DNA of 64,000 bases from Anammoximicrobium sp964645045 (GTDB lineage Bacteria; Planctomycetota; Planctomycetia; Pirellulales; Pirellulaceae), in contig CAZXYZ010000050.1 in NCBI GenBank assembly GCA_964645045.1, positions 10,948-74,947 on the forward strand. Direction: 5' to 3'. Of the stretch, positions 35,137 through 43,096 are shown piece by piece. The position numbers and the translations under genes are program-made. How positions within the stretch are numbered: position 1 is the first letter of the stretch; each line of letters opens with the position of its first letter. Below the pieces are notes generated by a model, which did not search any database, was not told where the DNA came from, and saw only the letters and a program-made list of their open reading frames with translations.

Positions 35137-35509
35137 CGTGACTTCGATCTTCGGGAGGTTTTCCGTCACCGGCCTGTCGTGGAGGGCCATGCTGGCCGCC
35201 GCGGATTCCGATTCGGCGGTCCAAGCCCGCACCGACTTCTACCTGCACCGCGTGCCGGAGGAGTTCTACGACCTGACCGGCGACCGTTGCGAGCGGCAGA
35301 ACCTGATCCAAGATCCGTCCCGCCAGGCCGAAATCGCGTCCTTGCGCCAGGAACTGCTGGCCCTGATGCAGCGGACCGGCGATCCGCTGGCGGGAGCGTT
35401 CGCCCAGCGGGACAAGCCGGAAATCCTCGCCGCTGCGCGACAGCGGCTGATGGACGAATATCAGCGTCCGCGCAAGGCCAGGGGCGAGGCGAAAGCCAAC
35501 AAGCATTAG
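35108..35509 (+). pseudogene. C-terminal fragment of a sulfatase
   Basis: The open frame begins only with a TTG inside the preceding gene. From about 35172 it encodes LSWRAMLAAADSDSAVQART, then FYLHRVPEEFYDLTGDRCER, then RTGDPLAGAFAQRDKPEI. These match the last ~110 residues of planctomycete sulfatases of the N-sulfoglucosamine-sulfohydrolase type. The catalytic N-terminal part (metal sites, CxPxR) is absent from the window, and the FAD oxidoreductase occupies its place. This is a remnant after recombination, unless a programmed fusion is invoked. Confidence 0.65.
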
Positions 35510-35557
35510 GAACCCCGTCGATGAAACCTACGGGCCGGCTCTTGCCGTCCTGTGGCT

Positions 35558-35672
35558 AAGCACCGTTCGAGAAATAAGTGTCCGGTTTCTCCGTGGCGTA
35601 AGCTTCCAGCTTGCGTAAGATCATGGCATCGCAAGCTGGAAGCTTACGCCACTTATTCCTCGAACGGTGCTA
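35558..35672. mobile_element. MITE-like element family Q, copy 1
   Basis: The ends AAGCACCGTTCGAGAAATAA and its near complement ATTCCTCGAACGGTGC flank an inner inverted pair GTGGCGTAAGCTTCCAGCTT and GCAAGCTGGAAGCTTACGCC. No coding capacity. It lies downstream of the sulfatase remnant and the convergent amidohydrolase gene. Confidence 0.8.
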
Positions 35673-35723
35673 ACACCACCGGCGGCAATTCGCGCCGCGG
35701 AAGATAAGATCGTCGAACAGGGC

Positions 35724-36713
35724 TTAAACTTCCAGTCCGTAGAATCGCACGGCGTTGTCGTGCCACAGTTTCCGCTGATCGGTGGCGGGCCGCTCGGCGA
35801 CGATTTCCCGCAGGGTCAGCACCCACTGGCGATACGTCGCACCCCGCAGGCACACGGGCCAATCGCCGCCGAAGACGACGCGGTCCGGGCCGAACGCATC
35901 CAGGCAGTGGTTGACGATCGGAGCCAGGGCGGCGGCCGTGCCCTCCTGCGGCGCGCGGGCGATCACGCCCGAAATTTTGCCGATGACATTGTCCAGCTTG
36001 GCGAACGCCTCGATGTCCCGCTTCCACGCATCCGGATCGTGGCTTGGCTTTTCGCCGCCGGCTTTCGCGTGAAAGGCGTTGGGGTCCGCGTTGCCGCAAT
36101 GATCCAGGATGAACCGCGTTTCCGGGCACTGTGCGGCCAGTTTCACTCCGTCCTGCAACTCGCCCGGCCGCAGGCACAGGTCGAAGCTCAGGCCCGCGTC
36201 GCCGAGCAATCGAATGCCGCGCACGAATTCGTCGGTCAGGCAATATCCGGCGGGTGTTCCGCCATGCAGCACCTGACGCACGCCTTTGACGTACGGGCTG
36301 CCCTGGAACCGCACAACGTACTCGGCGAACTGGTCCGAGGCCGGACGGCCGCCGATCACGGCGGCTACGGTCGGATGTTGCTTGCTGCGGCACAGGCCGA
36401 TGACGTGCTCCGCCTCGGTGACATGATCGCGCGGATCGACATCCACTTCCATGTAGACGGCCTTGACCACGTTCAATCCACGCGTCGCCTCCAGGTACTC
36501 CGGCATCGCATAACGCCGATTCAGCAGATCGGGAGCCCCCTTCAGCCAAGGCGGCCTGACGACCTCCAGGTCCCATAAGTGTTGATGCGTATCGACGATC
36601 GGAAGGCCGCGATCCGGGGCATCCGCGGCGGACAAGCCGGTTCGAGCCAGCAGGCTCCCGGCCAGCAGTCCACCGGTGACGCCTTGAACGAATTGGCGAC
36701 GTGAAAACGACAT
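35724..36713 (-). CDS. Tat-exported amidohydrolase (TIM-barrel metal hydrolase)
   Basis: The 329-residue protein starts with a twin-arginine signal (MSFSRRQFVQGVTGGLLAGS). It then shows the amidohydrolase-2 pattern: metal ligands in IVDTHQHLWDLE near residue 42, FILDHCGNADP near 205, and the C-terminal Asp in VVFGGDWPVCLRGATY near 275. The family includes lactonases and decarboxylases acting on sugar- or aromatic-derived acids. It lies 22 bp downstream of the DRE-TIM synthase gene on the same strand. Confidence 0.85.
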   Translation of the reverse strand: MSFSRRQFVQGVTGGLLAGSLLARTGLSAADAPDRGLPIVDTHQHLWDLEVVRPPWLKGAPDLLNRRYAMPEYLEATRGLNVVKAVYMEVDVDPRDHVTEAEHVIGLCRSKQHPTVAAVIGGRPASDQFAEYVVRFQGSPYVKGVRQVLHGGTPAGYCLTDEFVRGIRLLGDAGLSFDLCLRPGELQDGVKLAAQCPETRFILDHCGNADPNAFHAKAGGEKPSHDPDAWKRDIEAFAKLDNVIGKISGVIARAPQEGTAAALAPIVNHCLDAFGPDRVVFGGDWPVCLRGATYRQWVLTLREIVAERPATDQRKLWHDNAVRFYGLEV

Positions 36714-36735
36714 GAGGTTCTCCTCTGCAGGGTAA

Positions 36736-38145
36736 TCAGGCCCCGGCTCCGCCTTTGTACTTTTCCCAGTACTCCGGCATCAGTTCTCGAACCCGGGTCT
36801 CCATTTCCTCGTCGCTGATGGACGTGATTCGGCCGTGGACTTCGTACTGGTCCAGGACCCAGCGGGCCAGTTTGTGGCATTTGATCTTGTTGATCCGGTC
36901 GTCGCCCTTCAAGCCAAAGTACTCGTTGACCCACATCACGGTGCCGTCGGCACCGGTCTTGTCGGTCAGCGAGACGCGCGGGGGCCGGTTCAGCAGCTTG
37001 GCGGTATCGAAGATGTTGTAAATCCGTTCGTCCTGCCGCAGGCCGCCCGCGTGGATCCCGGCGCTGGTGGTATTGAAACTCTTACCCACGAACGGGTAGT
37101 TGACCGGAATTGGGAAGTCGATCGACCGCATGTACTCAGCCAGTTCGGTGATCACCTCGGTGCGGATCCCGCACAGGTCGTGTTTGAGCGAAATGTACTC
37201 GATCACGGCGCCTTCCAGCGGCGGATTGCCGGTCCGTTCGCCAAAGCCGAACAGTGTTCCGTTCAACGCGTCGCAGCCGTACAGCCAAGCGGTGGCCCCG
37301 TTGGCATGGACGCGGTGGAAATCGTTGTGGCCGTGCCATTCCAAGCGGTGGCTGGGCACGCCGCACTCGCGGTTCAACTTGTAGATCATCTTCGGCACGC
37401 TGCGCGGCAGTTCGACGCCCGGATAGTGCAGGCCGAAGCCCATCGTGTCGCAGATCCGGATCTTGACCGCCTTGTCCTCCGGCACCTGCTCGCTCATCCG
37501 CATCAAGCGGTCGACGAACGGCAGCACGAACCCGTCCCAGTCGGCGCGGGTCGCGTCTTCCAGGTGGCAGCGCGGACGAATGCCGGCCTCGAACGCGGCA
37601 TCGACCACTTCGCAATACGAGTCCATGCACTCCTTGCGGCTCTTGAACTTCAGCTTGTTGAAGATGTGGTAGTCCGAGCTGCTGGTCAACATGCCCGTCT
37701 CTTGCAGTCCGGCTTCCTTGACCAAACGGAAATCGCCTTTTACCGCGCGGATCCAGCCCGTGCATTCCGGGTACCGGTGCCCCAAGCTCCGGCAGCGGTC
37801 GAGCGTGTCGCGGTCGTTCTTGGTGTACAGGAAGAATTCGGTCTGCCGGATGACGCCGTTCGGGCCGCCGAGTTTGGCCAGCAAGTCGTACAGATGGACC
37901 ATCTGTTCGATGGTGTACGGCGGGCGGGCCTGCTGGCCGTCGCGGAACGTGGTGTCCGTGATGACGATGTCGCGGGTCCGGACCGAGGTCGGATCGAATT
38001 CGACGACCTGGCCGTCGATCGTTTCCAGCAGCGGTCCGTCGAATTTGATCTTCGGCGGCAGGTCGTAGTCAAAGGTCTCTTCCAGCAGATTCGGGGAAGT
38101 CGAATCGACAAGCAGATGTTCTTTTCGCACGGCGTCAGCGGGCAT
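36736..38145 (-). CDS. DRE-TIM acyltransferase of the isopropylmalate/citramalate synthase type
   Basis: This 469-residue protein belongs to the HMG-CoA-lyase-like superfamily that condenses acyl-CoA with 2-oxo acids. The metal/substrate motif is IVITDTTFRDGQQARPPYT near residue 60-78, and the second metal-binding segment is LEWHGHNDFHRVHANG near 265. FGFGERTGNPPLEGAVIEYI near 295 is also typical. It lacks the LeuA allosteric domain, so it is not an ordinary 2-isopropylmalate synthase. It sits next to an acyl carrier protein gene, so the acyl donor might be ACP-bound; this is inference. Confidence 0.75.
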   Translation of the reverse strand: MPADAVRKEHLLVDSTSPNLLEETFDYDLPPKIKFDGPLLETIDGQVVEFDPTSVRTRDIVITDTTFRDGQQARPPYTIEQMVHLYDLLAKLGGPNGVIRQTEFFLYTKNDRDTLDRCRSLGHRYPECTGWIRAVKGDFRLVKEAGLQETGMLTSSSDYHIFNKLKFKSRKECMDSYCEVVDAAFEAGIRPRCHLEDATRADWDGFVLPFVDRLMRMSEQVPEDKAVKIRICDTMGFGLHYPGVELPRSVPKMIYKLNRECGVPSHRLEWHGHNDFHRVHANGATAWLYGCDALNGTLFGFGERTGNPPLEGAVIEYISLKHDLCGIRTEVITELAEYMRSIDFPIPVNYPFVGKSFNTTSAGIHAGGLRQDERIYNIFDTAKLLNRPPRVSLTDKTGADGTVMWVNEYFGLKGDDRINKIKCHKLARWVLDQYEVHGRITSISDEEMETRVRELMPEYWEKYKGGAGA

Positions 38146-38237
38146 TATCGGACTCCTCTGGAAATGACGGGAACCGGCCAGGCACAGTCGGACTCGGCCA
38201 TGCCAGCCGGGGAAGATGAAGACAGGGATGAATCGGG

Positions 38238-38492
38238 TTAGACGGCGACGCCTTGTTCCTTGCAGACGCCCGCGATGAACTCGGCGGCCGTGCCCACGGT
38301 GGACACGGACAGCGCCGCATCCTCGTCCATCTCGATGCCGAATTCTTCCTCGAACATGGCCACCAACTCGATCGACTGGACGCTCTCCGCGCCCAGGTCG
38401 GCGCTGAAGCTATGTTCCGGCTTGATGTCGGCCGGATCCAGCCGTAGTACGCGGGCGGTGACTGCGGTTACACGTTCCAGAACACTTGCCAT
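38238..38492 (-). CDS. Acyl carrier protein with variant phosphopantetheine motif
   Basis: This 84-residue protein begins MASVLERVTAVTARVLRLDP and has the four-helix ACP layout. The serine expected to carry phosphopantetheine lies in ADLGAESVQSIELVAMFEEE (residue ~37). The usual D-S-L triplet is E-S-V here. An ideal AGGAGG precedes the ATG. It is 93 bp upstream of the DRE-TIM gene and 12 bp after the nucleotidyltransferase gene, all on the same strand. It may serve a special biosynthesis rather than bulk fatty acid synthesis. Confidence 0.85.
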   Translation of the reverse strand: MASVLERVTAVTARVLRLDPADIKPEHSFSADLGAESVQSIELVAMFEEEFGIEMDEDAALSVSTVGTAAEFIAGVCKEQGVAV

Positions 38493-38503
38493 CGATATTC
38501 CTC

Positions 38504-39793
38504 CTAAGCGGATTGCTGGCGGAGCGCGCGGCGGCCTTTTTTGACGGCCTCGAGCCGCGGCCCCGCGGTCAAGCGGAAAATTTCGTCCCACATGGATTGC
38601 TGGGCGGGCGTCCACACTCGCTTCCGCCGCCCCATCGCCGTGTTGGCGGTTTCGTACAGTTTTTGCTTGCCAAAGCCTTTGGTCACGACGCCTTCCAGGA
38701 ACCAGGCGAACGACGGAATGAACTTCGGCAGCGGCTTGCCGGTGGCGGCGATCAGGGCCATCGCGCCCACATAGGCGCCCGTATTCAACAGCGTGCCGAT
38801 CGACGTCTTGGTGTGATCGCCGATCAGCGAGCCGACTTTGGTCGAGCCGGTGTCGATCGAATCCTTGCCGTCCAGCGAGACCGCGACAGTCGTGTAATCG
38901 TTCTTCAGGTCGCTGTTGGTCGTCAGGGCGCCCAAGTTGACCCACTCGCCGACGTAGGCATGTCCGAGGAACCCGTCATGGTATTTGTTTGAATAGCCCT
39001 GGATAATCGACTCCTCGACCTCGCCGCCGACGCGGCACATCGGGCCGATCGAGTTCCCTTCGCGGCACTTGGCGCCCAACAAGATGCTCTTCTTGCCGAT
39101 GTAGCACGGGCCTTCGATCCGCGTAAACGGATGGATCTCGGCGCCTTCGTCGATGTACACCGGTCCGTGTTCCGCGTCGACCACGGCCATCGGGTGCAGC
39201 CGAGCGCCGGCGGCGATGTACACGTCGGAGCGGCTGCCGCGGATGGCCAACGGCTCCTCGACGGCCCCCTCGATGCCGCTACGGCCCGCCGCCGCGAAAT
39301 CCTTGGCCAGCTGTTCGGGATTAGCCAGGATCAGGTCCCACGTGTAGTTCCAGACGGCGACTTCGCCGGCCGCCGCCGGCAAGGTCTGACGGGCGCTGGC
39401 CAGGCATGCCTCCAGCGAATCGGCGTTCAGTTTGCCCAAATCCTCGCGAGCGATCCGCGCGTACAGGCAATTCCCGTCCGCATCGAACGCGGCCTGGCTG
39501 GGCCCCACGGGCGAGACGTTGAACGCGTCCGCCTTGACGCGGGCATCGACCAACAGCAAGTCGTCGCCTGCCAGGCTCGCAAGCTGGTTGACCGGCCACG
39601 ATGCCGCTTCGCGATAGGCGTCCGCCATGTATTCCGGCAAGAATCCGGCTACGTCACGCGCCCCGGTCTTGGCGATCAGCTTCTCGCCCAGCGAACTCAT
39701 GCCGCAACGCAGCTCCCAAATCGGCCGGCTGAAGGCCAGCGGATAGAAGTTCTGGCGCCAGGAGGTCACACAGTCCAGCAGAATTAGACGCAT
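38504..39793 (-). CDS. Putative sugar nucleotidyltransferase with left-handed beta-helix (GlmU-like)
   Basis: The ~429-residue protein opens MRLILLDCVTSWRQNFYPLA and FSRPIWELRCGMSSLGEKL, the N-terminal form of the GlmU-related NTP_transf_4 group. From about residue 190 it shows hexapeptide repeats of a left-handed beta-helix (SDVYIAAGARLHPMAVVDAE, YIDEGAEIHPFTRIEGPCYI, GEWVNLGALTTNSDLKNDY). It is a candidate sugar-1-phosphate nucleotidyl/acyltransferase for envelope or glycoconjugate precursors. ATG 39793 with GGGAG upstream is preferred to a start 96 bp earlier. It precedes the acyl carrier protein gene by 11 bp. Confidence 0.82.
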   Translation of the reverse strand: MRLILLDCVTSWRQNFYPLAFSRPIWELRCGMSSLGEKLIAKTGARDVAGFLPEYMADAYREAASWPVNQLASLAGDDLLLVDARVKADAFNVSPVGPSQAAFDADGNCLYARIAREDLGKLNADSLEACLASARQTLPAAAGEVAVWNYTWDLILANPEQLAKDFAAAGRSGIEGAVEEPLAIRGSRSDVYIAAGARLHPMAVVDAEHGPVYIDEGAEIHPFTRIEGPCYIGKKSILLGAKCREGNSIGPMCRVGGEVEESIIQGYSNKYHDGFLGHAYVGEWVNLGALTTNSDLKNDYTTVAVSLDGKDSIDTGSTKVGSLIGDHTKTSIGTLLNTGAYVGAMALIAATGKPLPKFIPSFAWFLEGVVTKGFGKQKLYETANTAMGRRKRVWTPAQQSMWDEIFRLTAGPRLEAVKKGRRALRQQSA

Positions 39794-40013
39794 GGAACCA
39801 ACTCCCACTGAAAAACCACGCCCTTGTCCGCGACGCGCCGGCAGCGTCACTGAGCCGAACATTGTGACCGCTGAACGAACGGCAGGCAAGTAGTGCAGGA
39901 GGGGAAAAGCCCGTCTTGCCGTGCCGGCCCGGATCGCCTACAACATTGGGTCGGTGGCCGGAATCCGGCGTGAAAGGGTGATCGCTGTTGTTTTTGAGTA
40001 GGGAGGCCCATCG

Positions 40014-40754
40014 ATGGCAGCAAATCAGAAGAAACGGCAGAAGAAATTGGAACAACGCGCGGCCAAACGCAAGGACCGCCGCCGCGAACTGATCCGGCAG
40101 AAGAACCGCGGCTTGGGCGAACTGCTGGCCATGGCGTCCAACGCTCCCGTCCTGCACAGCCGGATCGCGGCCACGCTGCGGGAGCATGGCCTGGCCCACG
40201 TCGTCATCAGCCGCAGCCTGCCGAAAGACCGCGTTGCGGTCGCCGTGTTCCTGATCGACCGCTATTGCCTGGGGGTCAAGGATTGCTTTGGACGGCTGTG
40301 CGTCCGAGCCGAGTATGACTCGTTGTGCAAGGAGCTGGACCAGAAGTTCGAGATGGAAGATTACTCGCCGGCCGACGTCCGCAAGCTGGTCGAAGGATCC
40401 ATCGCCTATGCCCGCCGCTTGGGCTTCGAACCGCATCCTGACTACCACCGGCTGAAGCCGATTTTCGGCGACATCGATCCGCAACAGTCGAGCGAGGAAT
40501 TCGAGTTCGGCTCCGACGGCAAACCGCTGTTCATTTCTGGCCCCAACGACGGCCCCGAACGGTGCCGCCGGATCATCAGCATGCTGCAGGATTGCTGCGG
40601 TCCCCAGGGGGTCCACTTCATGGTGGGCGGCCCCGCTGCGCAAGTGCTCCGAGGCGTGGGTGTAGACGATGTGGACGACGAAGGGCTTGAGGACGACGAC
40701 CTCGACGACGAGGATGACTTTGACGAAACGCCGCTCAGGCGTCTAGGGTTCTGA
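40014..40754 (+). CDS. Conserved-looking hypothetical protein with basic N-terminus and acidic tail
   Basis: I do not recognise a named family. The 246 residues begin with a Lys/Arg-rich helix (MAANQKKRQKKLEQRAAKRK) that may bind nucleic acid or ribosomes. A mixed alpha/beta middle follows (HVVISRSLPKDRVAVAVFLI, with three Cys between ~85 and 105). The protein ends in a strongly acidic tail (DDEGLEDDDLDDEDDFDE). ATG 40014 follows GTAGGGAGG. It is a single gene, convergent with the propeller-hydrolase gene. Confidence 0.6.
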   Translation: MAANQKKRQKKLEQRAAKRKDRRRELIRQKNRGLGELLAMASNAPVLHSRIAATLREHGLAHVVISRSLPKDRVAVAVFLIDRYCLGVKDCFGRLCVRAEYDSLCKELDQKFEMEDYSPADVRKLVEGSIAYARRLGFEPHPDYHRLKPIFGDIDPQQSSEEFEFGSDGKPLFISGPNDGPERCRRIISMLQDCCGPQGVHFMVGGPAAQVLRGVGVDDVDDEGLEDDDLDDEDDFDETPLRRLGF

Positions 40755-40773
40755 ACCGCCACGATCAAGTCGA

Positions 40774-40847
40774 GTTGGAGTCCACGCTTTAGCGTGCCAA
40801 GCGGGCCATGCCCGCCCAAAAAAACACGCTGAAGCGTGAACTCCAAC
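40774..40847. repeat. Intergenic palindrome family P, copy 4
   Basis: GTTGGAGTCCACGCTTTAGC and an inverted GCTGAAGCGTGAACTCCAAC flank an inner GCGGGCCATGCCCGC. It fills the convergent gap between the hypothetical gene and the propeller-hydrolase gene, where it could terminate both transcripts. Confidence 0.8.
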
Positions 40848-40860
40848 GAAAGACCGCCGG

Positions 40861-43062
40861 CTACTTGCCACGCAGTTTTTCCTTCAGCCACTCGTAGACC
40901 GCCGCCCGGATCTCGTCGGGGAAATCGTGTCCCGCGTCCGGATAGACGGCGTGCAGTGCCTTGTCCGCGCCGCGCAGCCGATACACTTCGCTCGCGCTGG
41001 CGACCGCTTTGCGGACCCCGGCCACGGCAAAGTTGGCATCGTTCAGCGGCGCGTTGATGAATACAGGCCGCGGGGCCATCGCCCCCAAGATCTCATGAAA
41101 ATCGAACGGCATGCGTTGCGGATCGCAGCCGTAATCGTCGCGGATCTTCGGCATGTATCGGTCGCTGGTCCAGCCTTTCAGGTCGCCGCCATAATAGTCC
41201 TCGAAGGCGTTGAACCCGCAACTGGTGACCACCGCCCGGATGCGCTGATCGAACGCGGCCACAAACAGCGAATTGTGTCCGCCCAGGGAATGCCCGATGC
41301 AGCCGATCCGGTCGCGGTCCACCTCGGGCAGCGATTCCAACACGTCCAGGCCTCGCACATGGTTCCAGATGCCTTTCATCGTGCCGCTGAGATAGTGGGC
41401 CCCCGCCGTTTTGAAATCGTACGGGTACTCGCCAAAACTGGGATAGTCCGGAACCAGGCAGACAAACCCGTGCTCGGCCAACTCGCGGGCATAGAACCGC
41501 GTGGGAATGCCGTCGATGCCGACCAACTGGGCCTTGCCCAAGGGGCTGGTCGGATGCAAGCACAGCATCGCGGCGGCCGGCTTCGAGAGATTCTTGGGTA
41601 TGAGGAGGTACGCGGGGACCCGATTGCCAGGTTCGGCTGCATAGGTGATCTTCTGCTGCACATAGCGGTCCGTCTCGGTTCGTTCCAGGATCTGCACGTC
41701 CAGCGGGACACGCTGCCGGGATTCCGGCAGCGGCCCCATCACCCGCTGCATGTTCTCCAGGATGTGCTGGCGGCGCAGACCCCAATCCAAGGGCGATTGG
41801 ACAGGCTTCATTTCGCCGTCTGCATCACGAAAAACCAACAGCTGGCTGTGGTCCGGGTAACTCGGCGGCGGTGCTGACGCCGGTTCCGTTGTTGATTGCG
41901 ACGACGCACCGACCCGCAGGTTCTCCAGCAGGAACAGTCCGCTCCGAGCGGGCGCCAAGATGTCGATGTCCCCATCCCCGTCGATGTCGACACACTTCGC
42001 GTCCAAGTCCAGGCCGCAACCTCCGCCCGCCGAAACCGCGTGGCGGTGCCACGTCGCGGTCGCGTCATCGAACCGGTACCAGAAGACTACCAGCGGATCG
42101 TACTCGCCGGGGTCCTTGCCGTCATGGCCCAGGAAACGCTTGCCGGCGACCAGGTCCTCGCGCCCGTCGCCGTCGATATCCGCCAGCAGGGGCGAATGAG
42201 CTTGGGACCAGGACGTGTCGATCGCGTGCAGCATCCACGCGCGATTGCCGTCGGCCGTTTTGGATTGCTCGTACCAATACAGCCCGACGTTGTGCCCGCG
42301 GCCCCAGATCAAGTCGGCGTCGCCGTCGCCGTCCACGTCGTGGACCAGGATCGGAACGCTGGCATCGCGGTGCAGCGCCAATTCGGCGTGCCACGTCCAA
42401 CGAACTTTGCCCGCGTCCAACGACGCCTCCGCCCAGCCGCGCGGACTCACAAGATCGTTGAGCCCGTCGCCGTTGATATCGCCGCAGCCGATCCCGTGCG
42501 CGACCAGTTCGGCGGGCAAGTCGTGCCGCTGCCAGCGCGGCGACGCATTGCCGCCAGCCGGATCGGCGGGAAGCCGCTCGTACCAAGCGGCGAAATCCAT
42601 GCCGTTGGGCAGTACGTCCAACCGGCCATCGCTGTTCACGTCCGCCAACCGTCCCGTCTCGCTGGCCCCCGGCGTGTCGATCATGTGCTTTTCCCAGGCC
42701 CCCAGCGGCTCATGCGGCTGAGCGACCCAGTACAGCGAACGGCTGCGGTAATTCACGCTGATCAGATCGGTCAGGCCGTCGCCGTCCACGTCCAGCGGCA
42801 GGTTCGAGTAATCGTCGTAGCGACCGCGGATCAGTTCTACCTCGCGAGCCGTGTGCCGGGTCCAATCCGGCGCCTCGTACCAGAACCCGCCGCTGATAAT
42901 ATCCAACCGTCCGTCACAATTGACATCGATCGCCGCGCACGAACCGAACTCGGATTCCGTGTTGATGGCGTGCCGCCGAAACGCGACTTCACCTGCGTTG
43001 CCGGGCGGGTTCGTGAATTCGTTCAAGACCGCGAGGATAGCTAAGCAAACAACGTATCGCAT
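40861..43062 (-). CDS. Secreted fusion: FG-GAP/VCBS beta-propeller + alpha/beta hydrolase
   Basis: After a signal peptide (MRYVVCLAILAVLNEF), residues ~40-400 hold seven FG-GAP-type calcium loops (DVNCDGRLDI, DVDGDGLTDL, DVNSDGRLDV, DINGDGLNDL, DVDGDGDADL, DIDGDGREDL, DIDGDGDIDI), enough for one seven-bladed propeller. The C-terminal ~330 residues are an alpha/beta hydrolase near the acetyl-xylan-esterase/dienelactone-hydrolase groups. The nucleophile elbow is IGHSLGGHNSLF near residue 592 and the late His is in DAGHDFPDEIR. ATG 43062 has GGAGG eight bases upstream. The propeller may bind polymer for the esterase. It lies 34 bp downstream of the GH38 gene on the same strand. Confidence 0.85.
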   Translation of the reverse strand: MRYVVCLAILAVLNEFTNPPGNAGEVAFRRHAINTESEFGSCAAIDVNCDGRLDIISGGFWYEAPDWTRHTAREVELIRGRYDDYSNLPLDVDGDGLTDLISVNYRSRSLYWVAQPHEPLGAWEKHMIDTPGASETGRLADVNSDGRLDVLPNGMDFAAWYERLPADPAGGNASPRWQRHDLPAELVAHGIGCGDINGDGLNDLVSPRGWAEASLDAGKVRWTWHAELALHRDASVPILVHDVDGDGDADLIWGRGHNVGLYWYEQSKTADGNRAWMLHAIDTSWSQAHSPLLADIDGDGREDLVAGKRFLGHDGKDPGEYDPLVVFWYRFDDATATWHRHAVSAGGGCGLDLDAKCVDIDGDGDIDILAPARSGLFLLENLRVGASSQSTTEPASAPPPSYPDHSQLLVFRDADGEMKPVQSPLDWGLRRQHILENMQRVMGPLPESRQRVPLDVQILERTETDRYVQQKITYAAEPGNRVPAYLLIPKNLSKPAAAMLCLHPTSPLGKAQLVGIDGIPTRFYARELAEHGFVCLVPDYPSFGEYPYDFKTAGAHYLSGTMKGIWNHVRGLDVLESLPEVDRDRIGCIGHSLGGHNSLFVAAFDQRIRAVVTSCGFNAFEDYYGGDLKGWTSDRYMPKIRDDYGCDPQRMPFDFHEILGAMAPRPVFINAPLNDANFAVAGVRKAVASASEVYRLRGADKALHAVYPDAGHDFPDEIRAAVYEWLKEKLRGK

Positions 43063-43096
43063 CAAACGTCCTCCAAGAAAGTGACCATCAACGGCG

